Of a DNA stretch of 32,179 nucleotides, positions 1-9,998 are shown one piece after another. Position numbers and translations under genes: made by a program. Under the pieces are notes generated by a model. The model did no database searches, was not told where the DNA came from, and was given only the letters and a program-made list of their open reading frames with translations. The stretch comes from Trichoplax adhaerens (lineage: Eukaryota; Placozoa; Uniplacotomia; Trichoplacea; Trichoplacidae), in assembly GCF_000150275.1 (NCBI RefSeq), contig NW_002061013.1:3064-35242 (forward strand), given 5' to 3'. Positions within the stretch are counted from its first letter, which is position 1; each line of letters opens with the position of its first letter.

Positions 1-238
1 GAAATGAACTATTCCGCATACCATACTAATTAATAATCTGATTGAGTCTTAGCTAATATTATTGCATTGTTCCTTAATAATTATATATAATTAACAGGGT
101 TAAAGGAATACTATAACTATCAAATCTGATCGTTGGACAACCAATATAACAGAATAGATCATATTATAGTCTACATCATAGCGTTAAGTACAGCTAGTGG
201 AGCTCGTGAATTACTGTACTATACATGATGTGTTGGGG

Positions 239-1580
239 GAAATTACTGCAGGTATACAGTATAAGCCTACTCAAGGAAATAAGTTACCGTTAAGAACATG
301 AAATTCAGACATTGCCGTAGCCTATTTTAAAATTTCAAGCGCTAACCTAATTATTATTTGCATACATATTGCAATGAGGGGCGTAATATTGTACTCTTGA
401 CTAATCAAAGTTTGTATAAAGGTATTAATACGACAACATGAGCAGGCAATCAGTACTGATTTAGCGCAGTAATTATTTGCTCATTTTTAAATATGTGAAG
501 CACTTTCTAGTTACGGCTGCTGTTATGTATTCAGTATTATTAATATTATTGTTATTAACATTTCGATGTTGGTTCTTATTGTAAACATATTATGGTAAAC
601 ATGTTGATGCCAGTTACACTTTTGATGTTATTTACGAGAATATTATGTAACTATTTAAACCAGTTACTTGCACATCTGGGAGGGTTTTTTCCAGATTACA
701 TGTTAGAATGTAAATAAAACTCATACATATTTCAATACAGGTTTTCCAGTACTAACCATTCCTCATCCAGTTTACAACAGCTACAAAAGGGATAATTATT
801 GTAGATGTTTTAGCCAACCTGACTTTCGTCAATACACATTTGCCATAAAGTTAATTTAGAATAAAAATTTGAAAAAAACTAATAGCATGATACTTGAGAT
901 TACCTTCGCCTGTTTTCAAACTACACTCTCCAACCTAATCACTGATGCCATATTATTATATTACCGAGAATCTACAAATAGGTTAGGAATTGGTGACAAA
1001 TATTTTCATCTTCATTAACGGTGCATAATAATAATCGATACGATCGCTAGCTGTAATAGACTCGGTGACCGAAACGTTGATATCGATTGTATGTAAGCAA
1101 TATTTGTTGATAACTCATACGATACAAAGACCAGGTAATACTTAATTAGGTAAACTATTTCAATGAAGAAAAGCTATTTCTATTTCGACTAATCCGGCAT
1201 TGAAATTATTCATTTTAAGTAATCTATTTAAAAATTGAATCTGTACTGACTGCAAAGTCAATCGGGAGTTTATTTTTTATACAGGATATCAGCTAATGTA
1301 GATAAAGGATTTCATATCTGTAGGTGAAAATCCATCATTTCATCAATACTCAATGCACGACCTTTTATGAATCCTTTTGGTACCATAGTTAATGAAAACG
1401 ATACTATTTAAATAAGTATGTATTGTAATTGTTCGATTTCGGCCTACTACAAAGTGATAATATAAAATAATATGAAGGATGATCAATAAAATGTCGTGAC
1501 ATGCTAACGCACATCTTCCTTGACGACAAATGTAATAAATAATGACTTATAGTGATTCACATTTAGAGCAAGTTAACTTT
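239..1580. repeat. Dispersed repeat family X, copy 1
   Basis: Direct-orientation homology by eye to ~13409-14405 (copy 2, beginning at the equivalent of base 324) and to 24633-25012 (copy 3, the equivalent of 239 to ~880). Shared landmarks include GAGGGGCGTAATATTG, AGCAGGCAATCAGTACTG and CCTGACTTT. Copies 2 and 3 share variants against copy 1, for example AACATAAGCAGG versus AACATGAGCAGG, and both lack the 262-bp segment at 519-780. No coding capacity is evident, so this looks like low-copy segmental duplication and not a known transposon. Confidence 0.75.
519..780. mobile_element. 262-bp insertion, MITE-like
   Basis: Copies at ~13605 and ~24905 read straight through GGCTACAA. Copy 1 instead has 262 extra bases between GGCT and CTACAAAAGG. 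The insert begins GCTGTTATG and ends TTTACAACAG, so the ends are short imperfect inverted repeats (CTGTT...AACAG). A CT or GCT duplication flanks it, depending on where the ends are drawn. It is A+T-rich, non-coding and of MITE size. The two empty sites support insertion; the class is inferred only from the ends and the size. Confidence 0.55.
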
Positions 1581-2980
1581 AATTTGTCTCACCTTTAAGA
1601 ACCGTACAATTATTCACGGAAATCCGTATAATATCGCTATAATAATCCGCAAAGCTTTACAAAGACTGATATGTTTAAGTTATGTCGGGTATCGTAATGA
1701 AATCGTGATGTACTCTATTCTCTCTAGCCCGTTTAGTATCGTTCATGCTAAAATTACTGAGTGGGTAAAACTTGCAGTTTGGTACTACAATTTACAAATG
1801 AATAAGACTGCGATGATTACTTGATTTGTTACCATAAAACGATTGCCCTAAAAGAAGGCGTAGTAGTGCAATTAATTCGATATTTGTATCATGTCAATAA
1901 AGGTAAAACTAAACCATATTTATGATCAATTATCTGATCAAATACAATGGATAGGTTGCATTGCGCTCAGAGTACATAAAATAGGAGTCATATATCGATA
2001 GGCAAGGAAGGATTCCTTCAGCGGAAATGATGATAAAAATTTTTATTCTGAACTTACATCGCTAAATGTAGCAGCAGACTCTATTCTATAGTATATTGAA
2101 GTTACTGTGTTCTTTTTTCTATTGAACACATGAGCTGGTTCTAATACACTTTATTTTTCATATATAAGAACTATTTATATCACACGCTTAAAAATCAAAT
2201 GTTAATCCTATCATGTATAGAGCAACAGAACTTAAATAGGAGTAGTCATCAGCTATAAAGAGCAGTCATCAGCTATATTACATCTCACATACTGTATAGC
2301 TGGGTGCCAATGAGTTATTTCCAATTATTAATCTATTCCGGAAATACGCGTACGCTTAACAAGTGAAAAATATAACTAGAAATACTTTAGTCTTACGTGT
2401 TACAAGGTAAATGTTCTTACTACATTCTTTCATTAACTACGTTCTCTAACTTACTACTAATCTATAGCTTAAATATTTTTAAATATTGTATAAAATTTAT
2501 ATACTGAGTTAAAATTATAACTTTGTATTAACTAAGGAAACCCTTTGGTTGAACAACTAGCTGGATAGTATTTTATTTCAGTTTTCCGTGTTTACTACCA
2601 CAGTAATAGATACAATTAATATTACTCACTTTCAGTAGACGTCATCGGTATACAGTTAAAATATCTTACGAAGGTAACAGCATATCTTAGAAATAGCGGG
2701 CTAAGCAAGTTATTTACGTCCTACTCTTTCACTGAGTATGTATATTTTACCCATTTAAATGATCAATTTCATGCACCTAACCTTGATCGTTATTAGTGCT
2801 TAATGCTTTCTGACTTTTGATACCTGTAAGATTATTTTCAATTCAAGCAGTAAGTATGGATATTTCTCTTTATTTGATTAATTTCATAATAAATACTAAC
2901 TATCTTAGTGATCAGTTTTACTGCAGTGTAAATACTGGTCTTGATGATGCAACAACTCCAATATTAATTTAGTAAAGAAT

Positions 2981-3303
2981 TCAATTAAAATTTTCTATTT
3001 TAAGTAGATTGTGGCGGTATTTACCAGTAGCTTTGGTTGCTTCATCCGGGTCGATGTTTATCTTTTCCGCAACTGCACGTAAATTAGCTTTATAGAGAGC
3101 TTCAATTAGCTTTAACTTGGTGAAACTTGAGCCTTTCGTATCATGTTGTTCATATAACATCTCCGCACATTGTTCATTGACATCATCAGCATTATTAGCC
3201 TTTATAGTTTTAATTTGGTTCCGATTAAAATGTAGCACCCTTGCTAAGTTTCGCCATTTTGTGCCAATGTCATCGACAATAAGGTTAAAATACTGTTGTG
3301 CAG
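2981..3303 (-). CDS. Death domain terminal exon of the CARD-DD gene
   Basis: Acceptor TAACGACAG|CTGC, with an open frame from 3303 to TGA at 2981-2983 (106 residues). It contains the Death-domain signature: a tryptophan-centred helix 1 (GTKWRNLARVL), then FNRNQIKTIKANN, then EQCAEMLYEQ, and a helix 5-6 region TKLKLIEALYKANLRAVAEKI. Death domains assemble with other Death domains in signalling platforms. A ~24-residue tail follows, ending in ENFN. The paralogous exon at 18065-18327 has the same acceptor phase and start (CT GCA), so the two genes share ancestry. Confidence 0.8.
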
Positions 3304-6300
3304 CTGTCGTTACGTAAAGAGAAACATAGATATTTTATTATTTGTACTGTGATGTTGAAGACAGTGTTGATGGTTAGACATGAAAGACGATAATGAATAA
3401 GTGCTATATCGGTAACTGTAGTTGCAAATTACTAGCAAGTAGTGCTTACGCGAATCTGGATTAGTCACTTTTACACTTTCTGTCTCACCATTACCATTAG
3501 AAATTTGGAATGTTCTGATAACAATAATAGTAGTTTAATTAACAGTCATGTAATAGTTAGATTTGCACAAAAAATGACGAAATTTGGCAAGACATTAATC
3601 TAAGATTAATTGAATGCCTGTATTAGTGTATTATTAACTCTTGATTGTCAAGTGTATATTTCGTCGTAAAATACTACTGGTTTCACTTATATTCTGAACT
3701 GCGCCTCGAATTTACTAAATTCGGTTTAAAATTTTCAGAAATTAGCAAGAAGCTAAATTACTATGAAAATATCCTGATATCTGCATAACGATCACGCCCC
3801 AATGATGTTAAAATAGGGATAGACACAGCTAATTATGAACAAAGTTATCTAACTCGATTTTACTAGCTACGATAGCACTCCGAATCACTTACGAATGGTT
3901 TGGTTTTAAGTTACCGGAAAAAAAACTATTGCATTGCGATAATGTCTAGACAGCTGGATATTACCTACATAATTCGCTTTGTGGTAATGGTCAAGCTTAA
4001 CTTTAGGTCTATATCGTGTCTAATTATTTAATGTGTGATGTTATGTTGCATCGATACTCGGTGAGACATTAAGTAATGAGAAAGTGAAGAAGCAGTTTAC
4101 CAGCTGCTAATTTACGGTAATTTGACTGAAATTCTCATAGCTTAGATGGTTAATATAATATAATACGGAAATTAACGAAAATATATGGTGGTTGCTAGCA
4201 AGAAACTTGTAATGTACAGTAGATACTCCTTTTTTAAGTCTACTATCATAATTTCATTTTTGTTGTAGGAGAATAACGAATCATGCGAATGTTATAGAAT
4301 ACACGTAGAAATTGCGCAGTAACCATAAGATAATTATAACATAACCTGGAAATAGCCGATATCAGTACTTATCTTATCTAAAATCTGATATATATTTGCA
4401 TAGATAACCGAACGTTTTGATAATGTTATCGAAGTAGGGCTCATCGATATTTATGTACATTAACTATGTGATTTGAATGATGCCATTTCAATAAATTTGA
4501 GAATCTTCAGTTTAGCCTTACAAGTCTACCTGACTACTCAACTGATCTAGTAAGCAGTCCAGTTCAAGCTACTGTCGATAATCGTAATTTATTGTTGTTG
4601 ATCTATTTACGGGTAATTTAATTTAAGTTGGTGATTTCTATAAAGATTGAACACCTAATTCTTGGTAAGTTGGCATATTGACTGCAGACAAACTGATATA
4701 GATGCTAAGTAATGGAGTCTTTTAAGCCATTTCATAACAAGTTATCGAGTACAAAATAGAAATTGACGATGAACGCTTCTTAAGAATGTATACTTACGGT
4801 ATATCGATTGGAGGTGGCGAATTTTGATTTGAGATGGATTTGTTCTTTGGTTTTGAAGATATTTCCGGTTGTTGCTCTACCAGTGGTTCAATGCTAAATA
4901 TTAGTAATGTAACATTTAAAATTCCGTAAAAGGTCTATAATTTTAGTATCAAGTTTATCTGATTTGCTTCAGTGTTACTTATGATAGAATCTGTAGTAGA
5001 ATTTTAGCTGGCAGTTTGATAGCAAACTAGTGTACTATGTTCTAATCGTCTTTTAACATACGATACATAATTTAAATACTTTACAACAAACTATAGGAAT
5101 TTCAAATATTTCGCCAATACGGTCATCTTTACAAATGTTTTTGTAAAAGACTTGTACAGCAGAAGTAATATAGTACATTACTAAACGATATAAACCTGCT
5201 ATATCGCAATAGCTTGGAAAATATTTACTGCTTGAAAACTAAAGATCGATGCATGTTCTAACGATTTTTTTATTATTGCTACAAATCGATATTCGTCAAA
5301 GAAGAAATAAAATGCTTTTAGCAACTTAACATTAAAGCCTACTAATAGATCTGTCCTCCCAACATCCCACACAGTACAATTCTAAATATTAACAACCTTG
5401 CCATCGTCAGGAGGTTGTCATAAACTGCATGTCTCTTCTAGATAAACTGAGCCTCCTGATAAATTCATAACAGCTATAAGTTTATTATTACGTTACAATT
5501 ATATTAGTGTTGAAATTTCTATGATTAAAAAGGCTCATGGTCATTTAAATATCACTACAGCATAATAGAACATTAGTACGGTACATAGATTATAATGTTA
5601 TACAAAATTATTGATATGCCAAATAGGTTCATATCTTAAAAAGTTGTGTTGTTACTACTTGAGTATGTACTGTAATAAGGGTACTTAAAGCTTTTTAAAG
5701 GCAACACTTGATAATACATAATTTAAGGTCTAAAGTGCAAATATTGCGATTAATGGCACAGGAAAGTGTTTGAAACATATTACAATTAGCTTTTGATTAT
5801 AATTGCCTAGCCAGTCGATAAGCGAAATGATAGCAAAAATATAAAAATAAAACTAGCAACCTTTAGTTCCAACTATATCTCAAAGTAGAGGTGCGACCGA
5901 GCATGAATGAGAACGATGACCAGTAATATTTTAATTCATTAAAAGTCCTTTCCCTGCATATTTGTAATCCGATGTCATGTATGCTATCATTGCGTTCAAT
6001 AGTCTGAACAGTGTCTGATTTTAAATTTAAGCATCGATGATTATTTATAGTACTGGTAAATTGGTAAAATAAATAATTAATAATAATCAATTAACAGCAT
6101 CCTTGACATTATAATAACAGTACAAGTTATTTAAATCTAATAAATACAAAGATTGCACTGAGTTTATGAGTTAACATTCATTTCCCAAAAGAGAATATTT
6201 TGGAGCACCCGTTATTTATAAAAGTCGAGAAAGCTATTTACCTTTATTTTCTGCAGTTTTATTAGCCTCTTTTTCTAATCGTTCACCAAGTTCCCGAACA

Positions 6301-6554
6301 CTACTAATATCGCTCTCTTGTAGCAAGTGACAAAATTGATAAAAGTTATCATCGCTTCTTGATTCCAGTACTTTTAGAAATTCAAAGGCTCGTTCTTTGT
6401 CAGTTTTACAGTCATCTCTCAGTTTTTTGACTTCTTCATTAGATAAAATTTGTCGAAAACGTAGATCATATAGTATATCTACCAAAGGGACACTTGTGCT
6501 TATTTCTGAACAGTATTGGTCAATGATTCCTTTAATAGCTCGGGTTACAACCAT
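2981..6554 (-). CDS. CARD - linker - Death domain adaptor (RAIDD/CRADD-like), 4 exons
   Basis: Predicted four-exon gene: 6554-6242, 4876-4798, 3514-3450 and 3303-2981. Donors read AAAG|GTAAAT, ATACC|GTAAGT and TTCGC|GTAAGC; acceptors end TAG, CAG and CAG. Phases agree at each junction and the exons sum to 780 bases, that is 259 residues plus TGA. Residues 1-104 form a CARD, followed by a ~50-residue proline/serine/asparagine-rich linker and a C-terminal Death domain of ~100 residues. This is the order of RAIDD/CRADD (199 aa in human), which links PIDD to a caspase through DD-DD and CARD-CARD contacts. The start ATG has A at -3 and G at +4. An alternative acceptor for exon 2 at 4893 leaves the wrong phase for direct joining to exon 1. 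The function is inferred from architecture only; orthology to RAIDD is not claimed. Confidence 0.6.
3450..3514 (-). CDS. Short exon between linker and Death domain of the CARD-DD gene
   Basis: A 65-bp exon with acceptor TTGTTATCAG and donor TTCGC|GTAAGC. Its single leading base completes the split codon left by the linker exon, and its one trailing base completes the first codon of the Death exon. The peptide contains NGNGETESVKV and ends NPDS. The counterpart exon at 18556-18657 in the second Death-domain gene ends SPDS at the same phase, which supports both being real. Confidence 0.55.
4798..4893 (-). CDS. Proline-rich linker exon of the CARD-DD gene
   Basis: Bounded by a good donor (ATACC|GTAAGTATAC) and one of two acceptors, TTTAG at 4894-4895 or GGTAG at 4877-4878. 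The second gives a 79-bp exon whose phase fits the CARD donor. The peptide is Q/S/K/P-rich and ends near SPPPIDIP, so it is a flexible spacer and not a domain. The same stretch is repeated without visible change at 20704-20782 in the duplicated block. Confidence 0.5.
5863..6020 (-). pseudogene. Death-domain-like relic exon in the CARD-DD intron
   Basis: An open stretch between the CARD and linker exons containing LNLKSDTVQTIERND and DIGLQICRE. It resembles helices 2-4 of the Death domain at 18065-18327 (FTNSAIKKISQNN, QQCVDML). It lacks a helix-1 tryptophan motif and its right half is not domain-like. An acceptor-like TCAG could join it in phase with the CARD donor, but no good donor follows (only CTG|GTCATC). 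The copy at 21792-21950 has lost one T and is frameshifted. A decayed exon is more likely than a used one. Confidence 0.35.
6242..6554 (-). CDS. CARD exon (exon 1) of the CARD-DD gene
   Basis: Encodes a six-helix death-fold domain of CARD type. The hallmark stretches are DLRFRQILSNEEV (helices 2-3), TDKERAFEFLKVLESR (helix 4) and FYQFCHLLQES (helix 5), then a charged helix 6 containing RELGERLEKEA. The pattern of LS/LT-x-EE, ERA-x-x-LL and F-x-x-F is typical of CARDs, which recruit caspases or other CARD proteins by homotypic contact. It aligns by eye with the CARD at 27341-27670: both have TSV near the start, ER before helix 4, FC in helix 5 and a final NK before a phase-1 donor. The exon start is taken as the ATG at 6554; an acceptor-like CATATAG also lies just upstream, so a 5' non-coding exon is possible. 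Confidence 0.75.
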
Positions 6555-6626
6555 TTTATACGTAGCTGTTACTCCTATATGAAAATATACAAGATCCAAT
6601 TTAAGATAAATTGGGAGCAATACATA

Positions 6627-6644
6627 CGGTATACATGTATACCG
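6627..6644. promoter_or_regulatory. 18-bp perfect palindrome upstream of the CARD exon
   Basis: CGGTATACATGTATACCG reads the same on both strands and lies about 75 bases 5' of the CARD-DD start codon on the minus strand. In the duplicate, next to the dead CARD exon, the centre is changed (CGGTATACACGTATACCG), so the perfect symmetry is lost. A dimeric factor site is possible but untested. Confidence 0.3.
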
Positions 6645-8541
6645 GATATAAATTAAAATTAGCTATGAAAACGAAGTACTTTAAAAGGATAAGTTTAGTT
6701 TCAGTCAGCTATTTCGCCTACATTCCTTTACAGCATTATGCTGATTCTTTTAGACTAAGTTAATTGCTATCTCATCGCTTACGGTATAAATTATCTTGCG
6801 AATTATTAGAGTTATGATAGTATTGTAGTACGAGATAAATGTTAATTACGTATTCAACAATTCAATTGATTTCATCAAATGAATGAAGTTGATACTTGCT
6901 ATATTATTAGGAATATAAGTGAAATTTTTGGTAGATTAATTGATAAGATTTTTTATAGCACAATGGAGAAACAATGAAAATGATCTTTTTACATTTACTT
7001 CAAGGACGATTTTTCAGTTGAAAAATGAAATAGTATTGTAATATTTCAGTTCTATTCAGTTTTACTGGTAGCCATTGAATGTTAATAACATAAATTCTGT
7101 ACTAGCGAAGACTGAAGTCAGCAATCAAAAGAATCGCCATTTTGTACTTTATGAACTAATAATGCATACTAGAGTAACGTGATGTATAATTATAATGGAT
7201 GCTAGCAATTCTTACAGGTGCATTAAAATATTTAATTTGTAACCTGTTATGGTATATGTTGTATCTAATTCCACAATCCTATTCTCTGCATGTGCTCTAT
7301 CTTTAAAACTATAAATACCGGCGATTTCTAACTCAGAGTTCATTAGCCTCTCAGTTAGTCTTCTAGTTAGTCTCTCACAGTCTAATACTTCTACTCGTTA
7401 CTCACGACAGCTTGCACGCTGATCTACCGTAACTACCTCACTGTACTTCACATTACTAACCTACAATAAAGCATAACTTTTATAAACCCTTTGTTGTAAT
7501 AATTGTAAATGGCGACTAAATCTCAATCCTCTGAGATATCGAACCCTCCATCACAGTCTTACTGATAAAAGATGAGAAATATCTTAATCAAAGCACTAAT
7601 CCATGATAAGTAATAAGTAATAAGGATATGGTTGCTTTATTTTCCTCAGAATCAGTTTTGTAGTATCTGTAATATAATACTTTTTGTTAAACATGATTCT
7701 TATATAGATTAGCCTGAGCCGATACATCTGCAATATGATGTACTTTATTTTCTTCAAAATCAGTTATTACTTGCATCGCACGCCAGTTAATACTGAGTTG
7801 CATCAAGCCTTAGCATCCTAACTTTGCAGAAATTTGGAGTTTCTACGTAAATTAGTAATACCTTTGTTTAACTTTTTATAAGCTATCAACTGTAGTAAGG
7901 TAATTAAATAGTAGTAAAATCATAAATTACTGCAATTATTATTTATGTATCCGTTAGTGAAACAAGTTATATGCTTAAATACATGAAGAATCCGCTAACT
8001 TTAAATCGATAGTAAGTATACTCATATGCTTTCTCCAGCCGAAACACTAGTAACGGAGCGACTTTTCAGGCCAAATAATCTACCATAAATAAGAGCGATT
8101 TGTGAGCCATTTAAAATTCGCAATCACTGTAATTATTTCATGCCTGACCCACAATACCGAAAACTAAATAGAGTATGATAGTTTGGTTTCGAGATAGTCA
8201 TTGCAAGAGTATACCGTACGTTACATTATTGCAGTAGTAAAATATACTAAAATATGTACTTAGAACTGAAAATGATCGCAGTTACCTCTCAAGTTTAACC
8301 ATTTTCTCCTACAAGTAAATCTCGTAATAGACGATAAAACTGTCAGCGATTTGAGAAAAAAGTGATTTACGAAGATCTACAGTATAATCTTGTTGACTAA
8401 ATAATCAATTTTTATCATATACGTACATGGACCGTATCATATCCTAAACGATCCATCTAACCTAATTTGAGTGATTTCCCATTGGTGAAATGATACGCTG
8501 CAATATATTTTTATTGACTTTTAAACATAATTAACTCCTAC
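6645..8541. other. Intergenic region upstream of the CARD-DD gene
   Basis: No exon found. It is duplicated at ~22405-24147 apart from the 7242-7550 segment. From ~8085 it also shows older similarity to 10453-10900 (shared TAAGA.CGATTTGTGAG and GACCCACA), pointing to an earlier tandem duplication of a ~900-bp unit. Confidence 0.55.
7242..7550 (+). mobile_element. LTR-like fragment present only in copy A
   Basis: This segment has no counterpart in copy B. On the plus strand it starts near TGTTATGG. It has a TATAAATA box at 7310-7317, a polyadenylation-type AATAAA at 7465-7470 and, 40 bases later, TGGCGACT at 7510-7517, which has the look of a primer-binding site. An ATG at 7509 opens an 18-codon frame that ends where the duplicated sequence resumes. 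TATA, AATAAA and TGG in this spacing fit a truncated LTR and its leader. No terminal repeat pair or target duplication is clear. Confidence 0.35.
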
Positions 8542-8548
8542 TGTAGTA

Positions 8549-8572
8549 AAAGGACTAAAAGTACAGTCCTTT
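8549..8572. other. Inverted repeat at the left end of the 1453-bp insertion
   Basis: AAAGGACT at 8549-8556 and AGTCCTTT at 8565-8572 form perfect 8-base arms around an 8-base loop, seven bases inside the left terminus. A subterminal hairpin fits a mobile element end. Confidence 0.45.
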
Positions 8573-9027
8573 GTAGTTTTTAGTATGTAATTAGTATTAT
8601 TTTACTATACAAAATACCTACAAAGTGATAGTGTCTTTAAGTTTTACCCTGCCAGCCAAATCATCATGTCGCCATCTTTTCTTCTTCATTATTTTACAAG
8701 GTATTATATAGATTACTATAGAAGTAGCCCTATAGAGCAAATGCCTAATCTAAAGAAAGGGCGTTTCATCGTCTATTCAAATTGTAAAGAAATTTGACTT
8801 AGTAGCAAAACCCTATCCTTAGAGAAAGGGGATTTATAACATGACGATAAAGTACTGTAATGTAGTCTATACTCGTACAGTTACAGCACAATCTGACGCT
8901 AAAACATCAACTGTCAATACTCGCGAATACTAAGCGATACTAATGTCAGAAAAGTAGTCGTAGTAGTCATATAAATTTTTTTGATAAGCGATTACTGTGA
9001 TCTTCATAAAAAGCGAATTTTTCCGGA

Positions 9028-9108
9028 TTTGTGTCCGATATAGTTTTCGGATTCTGGGACCGGTCAGGTTTGTGTCCGATATAATTTTCCTGTTTTGGAA
9101 CCGGTCGG
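9028..9108. repeat. Two tandem ~41-bp units inside the insertion
   Basis: Units 9028-9068 and 9069-9108 both start TTTGTGTCCGATATA and end in a GGACCGGTC- or GAACCGGTC-like block. Short tandem units of this kind are common in the U3 region of LTRs. The CCGGTC cores are locally rich in G+C. Confidence 0.75.
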
Positions 9109-9243
9109 CTTTATTTTTAATTTATGTCTGAATTATAATTTTTCTGTTTTAATTTTTGGATTTTTGTTCATGAAAAATATCGTAAGAGTTGATTTTTGAG
9201 ATTTGGACTTTTTGTTATGAATTTGAAACTTTGGAATTTTATG

Positions 9244-9261
9244 ACGTGACTTGAGTCACGT
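9244..9261. promoter_or_regulatory. Palindrome with AP-1/CRE-like sites inside the insertion
   Basis: ACGTGACT and AGTCACGT form 8-base arms around TG. The stretch contains TGAGTCA (9252-9258), the consensus AP-1 site, next to a TGACGT half-site. It lies about 370 bases 5' of the TATAAAT at 9618, so it could be an enhancer of the element. Binding is inferred only from consensus. Confidence 0.35.
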
Positions 9262-9998
9262 TAGGAGATTTAGTGAGGAAAATAGAAAATAAGATGGAAA
9301 TTGGCAGAGGTTGTGTTGATTGTTAGGTAGTTAGAATGTTGTTTTTATGACTAAATCTTGATGTTTAAAGGTTAATTTTTAGCTTTTTATAGTGTATTAA
9401 TGATAGAAATTATGTTAGAAATGAAGTTTGATGTATTTTTATAGTTAGCTTGTTACTTTTATAGTGTTTTGTAAGGGAATGGTAGGGTTAATTGTGTCTG
9501 AACTTTGAATGATTTTTGTTTTCTTAAATGGTGCAAAGTAGTTTTCTAAAACGGATCTTAAGAGCGATTGGTTAGCAAATGTTTAGTTTTAAATACCTCT
9601 GACGGCTCTACGAAGCCTATAAATGATAGTGCAATTAGAAAATTTAGGGAGAGAGTAGAAGAAGATTTTATTTGAAGAACTTGTTGAATTTAAAAGGCCT
9701 TCGGGGTCGAATTGTCGTAAGTTAAAACGTTCTTCTTTTTGAAAGGTTGTTTGGTCGTTGATAGTTTTTAAGTCTGTAATTTATTTTAATAATACTTAAA
9801 GCTAAGTATTTGTGCGGTTGTTCGGTTTATACTTCTCTCCATTTTTGTTTTGAAATAAATTGTTGTTCGGTTATTTCCCCAAATTTTATTTGGTGTCAAA
9901 GTATTAGCGCTAAGTCGACCGGAGTGCAACGAAAGTAGAATCAAAGTTTGTTAAAGTTTTGTAGCTTGATCTCTACATATTTCATTTCATTACACTAC

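Larger units (their letters stand above)
1..2980. other. Non-coding A+T-rich region downstream of the CARD-DD adaptor gene
   Basis: I find no convincing exon on either strand. Open frames are short and no domain is recognisable. Bases ~239-1580 are one copy of a repeat present also at ~13409-14405 and, in part, at 24633-25012, and this copy carries a 262-bp insertion. A 14-base direct repeat (AGTCATCAGCTATA) occurs twice near 2244-2275. The rest looks unique within the window. Confidence 0.5.
8542..9994 (+). mobile_element. 1453-bp insertion with TG...CA ends and 4-bp flanking repeat
   Basis: Copy B reads AACTCCTACATTGTAATTAA without interruption. Copy A has 1453 bases starting TGTAGTAAAAGG and ending TTTCATTACA, flanked on both sides by CTAC (8538-8541 and 9995-9998). 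An older copy near 10905 also lacks it. TG...CA termini and a 4-5 bp target duplication fit an LTR. Inside are a TATAAAT at 9618, an AATAAA at 9854 and TGGTGTCA at 9891, similar to a tRNA-Leu primer site used by some Gypsy-type elements. Bases ~9000-9960 are strikingly T-rich on this strand. No gag or pol coding is visible, so this is a partial or non-autonomous element. Insertion is well supported; class is not. Confidence 0.65.

Noticed and set aside
3117-3317. Plus-strand frame opposite the Death exon
   Set aside because: It is a shadow of the Death-domain exon, which has clear family motifs on the other strand.
5863-6090. Using the Death-like segment as a required exon between CARD and linker
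   Set aside because: It would need a weak donor (CTG|GTCATC), whereas the 4876 acceptor gives an in-phase gene without it.
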